Below are positions 61,638 to 64,000 of a DNA stretch of 64,000 nucleotides, piece by piece. This DNA is from Ardenticatenales bacterium. GTDB taxonomy: Bacteria > Chloroflexota > Anaerolineae > Promineifilales > Promineifilaceae. The stretch is from NCBI GenBank assembly GCA_020634515.1, contig JACKBL010000002.1:744001-808000 (forward strand), read 5' to 3'. Below the pieces are notes generated by a model. It saw nothing but the letters and a program-made list of their open reading frames with translations, ran no database searches and was not told where the DNA came from. A program made the position numbers and the translations under genes. Every line of letters begins with the position of its first letter. Position 1 is the stretch's first letter.

Positions 61638-62273
61638 TTACCCGTCCGACATGCGCCGTTCCAGTGCCTCTAGCGCCGCTTGCAGTTCCGCCTGGCGGAA
61701 ACTGGTCGTCAGGTCGCCGCGCGTCCGCTCCAGCACGGACCGTACTGTATCTGTCCGCCGCCGCAGTCCGCCGGTCACGCTGTCGTTAAAGTCGAACGTC
61801 ACCAGCACGCTGTAGATGGAGTCCATCACGTCCAGCAACCGTTCCGCCTCGGCACTGTGCCCCAGGCGGATGATGTCCAGGATGCGCCGGCGCAGTTCGG
61901 TGGCGGCTTCGGCGAGGCCATTGAGCCAGGTGCTGTACTCGGTGTCCAGTTCTTCCGGGGTGGGCAGGGTCTGGTCGCGCACGAGCGCATAGGTGAGGTG
62001 TGCTTCGACGTACTCTTTGAGGGCGTCTTGCGTGTAGCCAGCATGGTAGAGGTCGGGGTAGGCGGAAATGCCGGCAACCAACGTATGTGCGGCGTGGCGT
62101 GTTTGCTGTAACAAGGTCTGCGCGTGGTCCCATTCCTCGCGGTGGATGGCGCGAATGGTGCGGGAGCAAAGGCTTACCAATTCCCGCGACTGCTGGTAGG
62201 CGGTGTCCCGCGCGGCGGAAACGGCTTCCATCTGTTGACGAATGCGGTCGGCAATCAGGTCGAGATTGTCCAA
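61638..62273 (-). CDS. Translin family protein
   Basis: A 211-residue, all-helical protein. The segment YVEAHLTYALVRDQTLPTP (about 88), then NGLAEAATELRRRILDIIRLG (cut: GLAEAATELRRRILDII, about 117) and VTGGLRRRTDTVRSVLERTRG (cut: GLRRRTDTVRSVLERTRG, about 168) match translin/TRAX. In eukaryotes these form octameric RNA- and DNA-binding rings; bacterial and archaeal members are sporadic and uncharacterised. It starts at TTG with GAGGAG upstream. The catalytic glutamates of TRAX cannot be confirmed by eye. It lies close to archease and rtcB, which act on RNA; a functional link is only suggestive. Confidence 0.82.
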   Translation of the reverse strand: MDNLDLIADRIRQQMEAVSAARDTAYQQSRELVSLCSRTIRAIHREEWDHAQTLLQQTRHAAHTLVAGISAYPDLYHAGYTQDALKEYVEAHLTYALVRDQTLPTPEELDTEYSTWLNGLAEAATELRRRILDIIRLGHSAEAERLLDVMDSIYSVLVTFDFNDSVTGGLRRRTDTVRSVLERTRGDLTTSFRQAELQAALEALERRMSDG

Positions 62274-62295
62274 GCAAGACTCTCCTCTGTAAATA

Positions 62296-62352
62296 ATCTT
62301 CCCGGAAGCTTCGTCACGGATGATGGTCCTGGGGTGCAGCTTCCGGGAAGAT
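62296..62352. repeat. CTTCCCGGAAGCT inverted-repeat element, copy 2
   Basis: ATCTTCCCGGAAGCT and AGCTTCCGGGAAGAT flank a 27-base loop. The loop is, with four to five changes, the reverse complement of the loop at 63573-63599, so these two copies are the same element in opposite directions. Confidence 0.88.
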
Positions 62353-62366
62353 CGCCAGTTTGCGGG

Positions 62367-62714
62367 CTATTCATTCCCCTGGTTGGGCGGCGAGAAGCTG
62401 AAAAGTTCGTCGGCAAGGGTGCGCGGGAAGCGGATTTCACCAAATTGCCGCTCGAAGTTCGCCAGGTTTTGCCCGAGGGCGCGCCAGAGCAACTTGGCGT
62501 GCATGGGGGACATGATCACACGCGCCTGCACGAGGCCTTTGGGTGTGCGCGGCAGGATTTGCGCGAAATCGATGACCATTTCCGCCGGCGTATGGCTGAT
62601 GAAGGCGATGTTGGCGTAAACAGCCTTCAGGTCTTGTGGCACATCAATGGTGATGCGATTGGGGCCGGGGGGGACGTCCGGCGTTGGCGTTGAGGTCGGT
62701 TCTGGATTGCTCAT
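62367..62714 (-). CDS. DUF3467 protein
   Basis: A 115-residue protein, starting at the ATG at 62714 with AGGAA upstream. After a Pro/Thr-rich N terminus (to about 22), it has VYANIAFISHTPAEMVIDFAQ (cut: ANIAFISHTPAEMVIDFAQ, about 34) and ARVIMSPMHAKLLWRAL (about 66), both typical of DUF3467, a small family of unknown function. The repeat copy 62296 separates it from translin. Confidence 0.85.
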   Translation of the reverse strand: MSNPEPTSTPTPDVPPGPNRITIDVPQDLKAVYANIAFISHTPAEMVIDFAQILPRTPKGLVQARVIMSPMHAKLLWRALGQNLANFERQFGEIRFPRTLADELFSFSPPNQGNE

Positions 62715-62738
62715 GAGTGGTTCCTGGGTAGAGGCGGG

Positions 62739-62818
62739 ACGCGCATTCAAGAATGCGCGTCGTACCTGGATTATTACGGCCGAGGTGCGGCGCGATTATC
62801 AAAAACATGTGCCGCACC
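62739..62818. other. Pair of hairpins upstream of DUF3467
   Basis: GACGCGCATTC/GAATGCGCGTC (62739-62761) and GGTGCGGC/GCCGCACC (62784-62818). They lie between divergent genes and resemble the hairpins at 36821 and 38271. No function can be assigned. Confidence 0.4.
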
Positions 62819-62928
62819 AGGATTAAGATACCTCAGTTTACCGGTTTCGTCATGTGCGACCGAAGCACAGGGCGGGGAAGCGCGTGGACGAACACGGTTT
62901 GACGACAGGCGAGGCATAGTTGTGACGG

Positions 62929-62958
62929 TTGAGGCGGGATGGCCTCTCATGTTACAAT
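62929..62958 (+). promoter_or_regulatory. Candidate promoter for archease-rtcB
   Basis: TTGAGG, 18 bases, TACAAT (five of six matches in the -10 box). A hairpin CTCCGCCG/CGGCGGAG (62971-62990) follows in the leader and overlaps a GGAGG. Confidence 0.5.
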
Positions 62959-63019
62959 GTGGGGGAGTATCTCCGCCGCATCCGGCGGAGGAATAGTGCC
63001 GCAGTGGAGAATATGAACC

Positions 63020-63457
63020 ATGTTGCCAGTGAAGAATGGTTTGCCAACACCCCCGCCTTACACGGTTGTGGAGCATACGGCGGATTGGGCGCTGCGGGTG
63101 TGGGGGGCGGATTGGGCGGCGTTGTTGTGCCATGCGGCTGCCGGCATGTCTAGCCTGATGACGCCCGATGTAGAAGCGATTCCCTTGACGGAGACGAGGC
63201 AGATCACGCTCTCCGCCTTTGACGCGGAAACGTTGTTGGTGGATTGGCTGAGCGAACTGGCCTATTGGGCGGAGACGGAAATGCTCGTCTTCACCCGCTA
63301 CGAGATTGAAGAGGCCACGCCCCGCTTGCTGCGCGCCACGGTGCGCGGCGGGCGGGTGACGGAACTACTGAAGCATATTAAGGCGGTGACGTATCATGAT
63401 TTGGAGATTGTGCCGGCAAATGCCGGCATCGAAGCCACCATCGTGTTTGACGTGTAA
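63020..63457 (+). CDS. Archease
   Basis: A 145-residue archease, the cofactor that speeds RtcB RNA ligase by promoting its guanylylation. VVEHTADWALRVWG (about 16) has the conserved HTAD aspartate, LLVDWLSELAYWAETE (about 73) is the central helix, and VKAVTYHDLEI-like AVTYHDLEI (about 122) matches the family end. The rtcB gene starts 190 bases downstream on the same strand, which supports the assignment. An out-of-frame ATG at 63013 is closer to the GGAG, so the start is moderately sure. A TGCCGGCA pair at 63412-63427 lies near the end. Confidence 0.92.
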   Translation: MLPVKNGLPTPPPYTVVEHTADWALRVWGADWAALLCHAAAGMSSLMTPDVEAIPLTETRQITLSAFDAETLLVDWLSELAYWAETEMLVFTRYEIEEATPRLLRATVRGGRVTELLKHIKAVTYHDLEIVPANAGIEATIVFDV

Positions 63458-63557
63458 AAACAAGCAACAGTCAACGAAAAACTCTCTGGCCACTATCCAC
63501 TGACCACTCTTTCACAGGAGACTTCATGCGCCACGGCACACCACCATAAATGACAAT

Positions 63558-63614
63558 ATCTTCCCGGAAGCTGCTCCCCAGGGCCATCATCCACGACGAA
63601 GCTTCCGGGAAGAT
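63558..63614. repeat. CTTCCCGGAAGCT inverted-repeat element, copy 3
   Basis: ATCTTCCCGGAAGCT and AGCTTCCGGGAAGAT around 27 bases, between archease and rtcB, ending 34 bases before the rtcB start. It is the inverted partner of copy 62296. Confidence 0.88.
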
Positions 63615-63647
63615 TATTCTCGAAGATTATTTTCGAAGGAGGTTAGC

Positions 63648-64000
63648 ATGGTTAGTCCCAGTGATTTCAAACGCATCACCCCGTACATTTACGAAATTGC
63701 GCAAACCTATCGCGGTGACATGCGCGTGCCGGCACGATTCTATGCCGACGCCGTTCTTCTGGAAGAAACCCTCGGCGACAAAAGCCTCACCCAGCTCGTA
63801 AACACCGCCACCCTCCCCGGCATCGTCAAACACGCCCTGGCCATGCCCGACATCCACCAGGGCTACGGCTTCCCTATCGGCGGTGTCATCGCCACCCGCC
63901 TGCCCGATGGCGTCATCTCCCCCGGCGGCGTCGGGTATGACATTAACTGCGGCGTGCGTTTGTTGGGGACGCAGTTGATGCAGGAGGAGGTCGCGCCCTA
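63648..64000 (+). CDS. rtcB: RNA-splicing ligase RtcB, 5' part (cut by window end)
   Basis: The first 117 codons of RtcB, the GTP/Mn-dependent ligase joining 2',3'-cyclic phosphate and 5'-OH RNA ends. ATG 63648 follows GAAGGAGG. Visible motifs are [15 protein letters not shown] (about 74), with a metal-binding aspartate, and [10 protein letters not shown] (about 98), with the cysteine that binds manganese. The frame is open to the end of the window. Its neighbour, archease, is its known partner. Full length would be about 480 codons. Confidence 0.95.
   Translation, partial: MVSPSDFKRITPYIYEIAQTYRGDMRVPARFYADAVLLEETLGDKSLTQLVNTATLPGIVKHALAMPDIHQGYGFPIGGVIATRLPDGVISPGGVGYDINCGVRLLGTQLMQEEVAP

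Noticed and set aside
1..64000. tRNA or rRNA genes
   Set aside because: I looked through the intergenic gaps and saw no cloverleaf with a T-loop GTTCRA core nor any rRNA-like stretch; a covariance search would be decisive.
1..64000. Insertion sequence with its own transposase
   Set aside because: No DDE or HUH transposase motif was found; only small non-coding elements are present.

Overview
The window looks like a chromosomal piece of a G+C-rich (about 60%), free-living bacterium, most likely of the Chloroflexota (Anaerolineae/Caldilineae-like). The reasons are the mixture of exported PD40, beta-helix and PQQ-sugar-dehydrogenase proteins, Pro/Thr/Ser-rich tails ending in an LPxI-type motif, DUF711, DUF4230 and archease/RtcB genes, a UbiA enzyme of the archaeal-lipid type, and many short palindromic repeats. 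This placement is an inference from gene content; there is no rRNA or other phylogenetic marker here. I saw no tRNA, rRNA, transposase, CRISPR array or prophage.

Layout. 0.2-3.5 kb: exported PD40-repeat protein and a small secreted protein. 3.6-7.3 kb: heterodimeric ABC exporter. 7.6-11.4 kb: secreted beta-helix protein, metallo-beta-lactamase-fold hydrolase, Ser/Thr kinase. 11.8-15.9 kb: FtsH and a 7TM-GAF-HTH membrane regulator. 16-23.8 kb: DUF711, zinc-ribbon protein, SpoU methyltransferase, UbiA prenyltransferase, polyphosphate kinase, cysteine-desulfurase-like enzyme, AroQ. 23.9-28 kb: three tandem PQQ-type sugar dehydrogenases. 28-30.3 kb: citrate synthase and RfbB. 30.5-35.1 kb: a STAND (NB-ARC/TPR) ATPase beside a 2.2-kb array of 34 double-palindrome units. 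35.2-43.8 kb: metallophosphoesterase, flavin reductase, DUF2071, a 1115-residue secreted fusion with a fourth sugar-dehydrogenase domain, NudC, lipoprotein. 43.8-57.8 kb: a long minus-strand cluster (GATase-like membrane protein, ABC-2 ATPase plus three permeases, coiled-coil membrane protein, MoxR, DUF58, BatA-like vWA) that carries an AAA ATPase/TOPRIM-like pair between DUF58 and BatA. 57.9-64 kb: DUF503, DUF4230, lipoprotein, lipoate ligase/octanoyltransferase, translin, DUF3467, archease and the 5' part of rtcB.

How they work together. Most genes are housekeeping or cell-envelope functions in short operons. MoxR-DUF58-BatA plus the ABC-2 genes is a recognisable chaperone/vWA membrane module. 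Archease and RtcB form the RNA ligation pair. Two candidate conflict systems stand out: the AAA-TOPRIM pair and the NB-ARC/TPR protein next to the palindrome array.

The most unusual content is non-coding. (1) The palindrome TGCCGGCA is strongly over-represented, and at most sites the plus strand switches from G-rich on the left to C-rich on the right whatever the gene direction. (2) The 34-copy array. (3) A MITE-like element with two perfect 7-bp target duplications. (4) A 90-bp element in two inverted copies whose stems co-vary and whose loops could form a pseudoknot. (5) Two further short inverted-repeat families.
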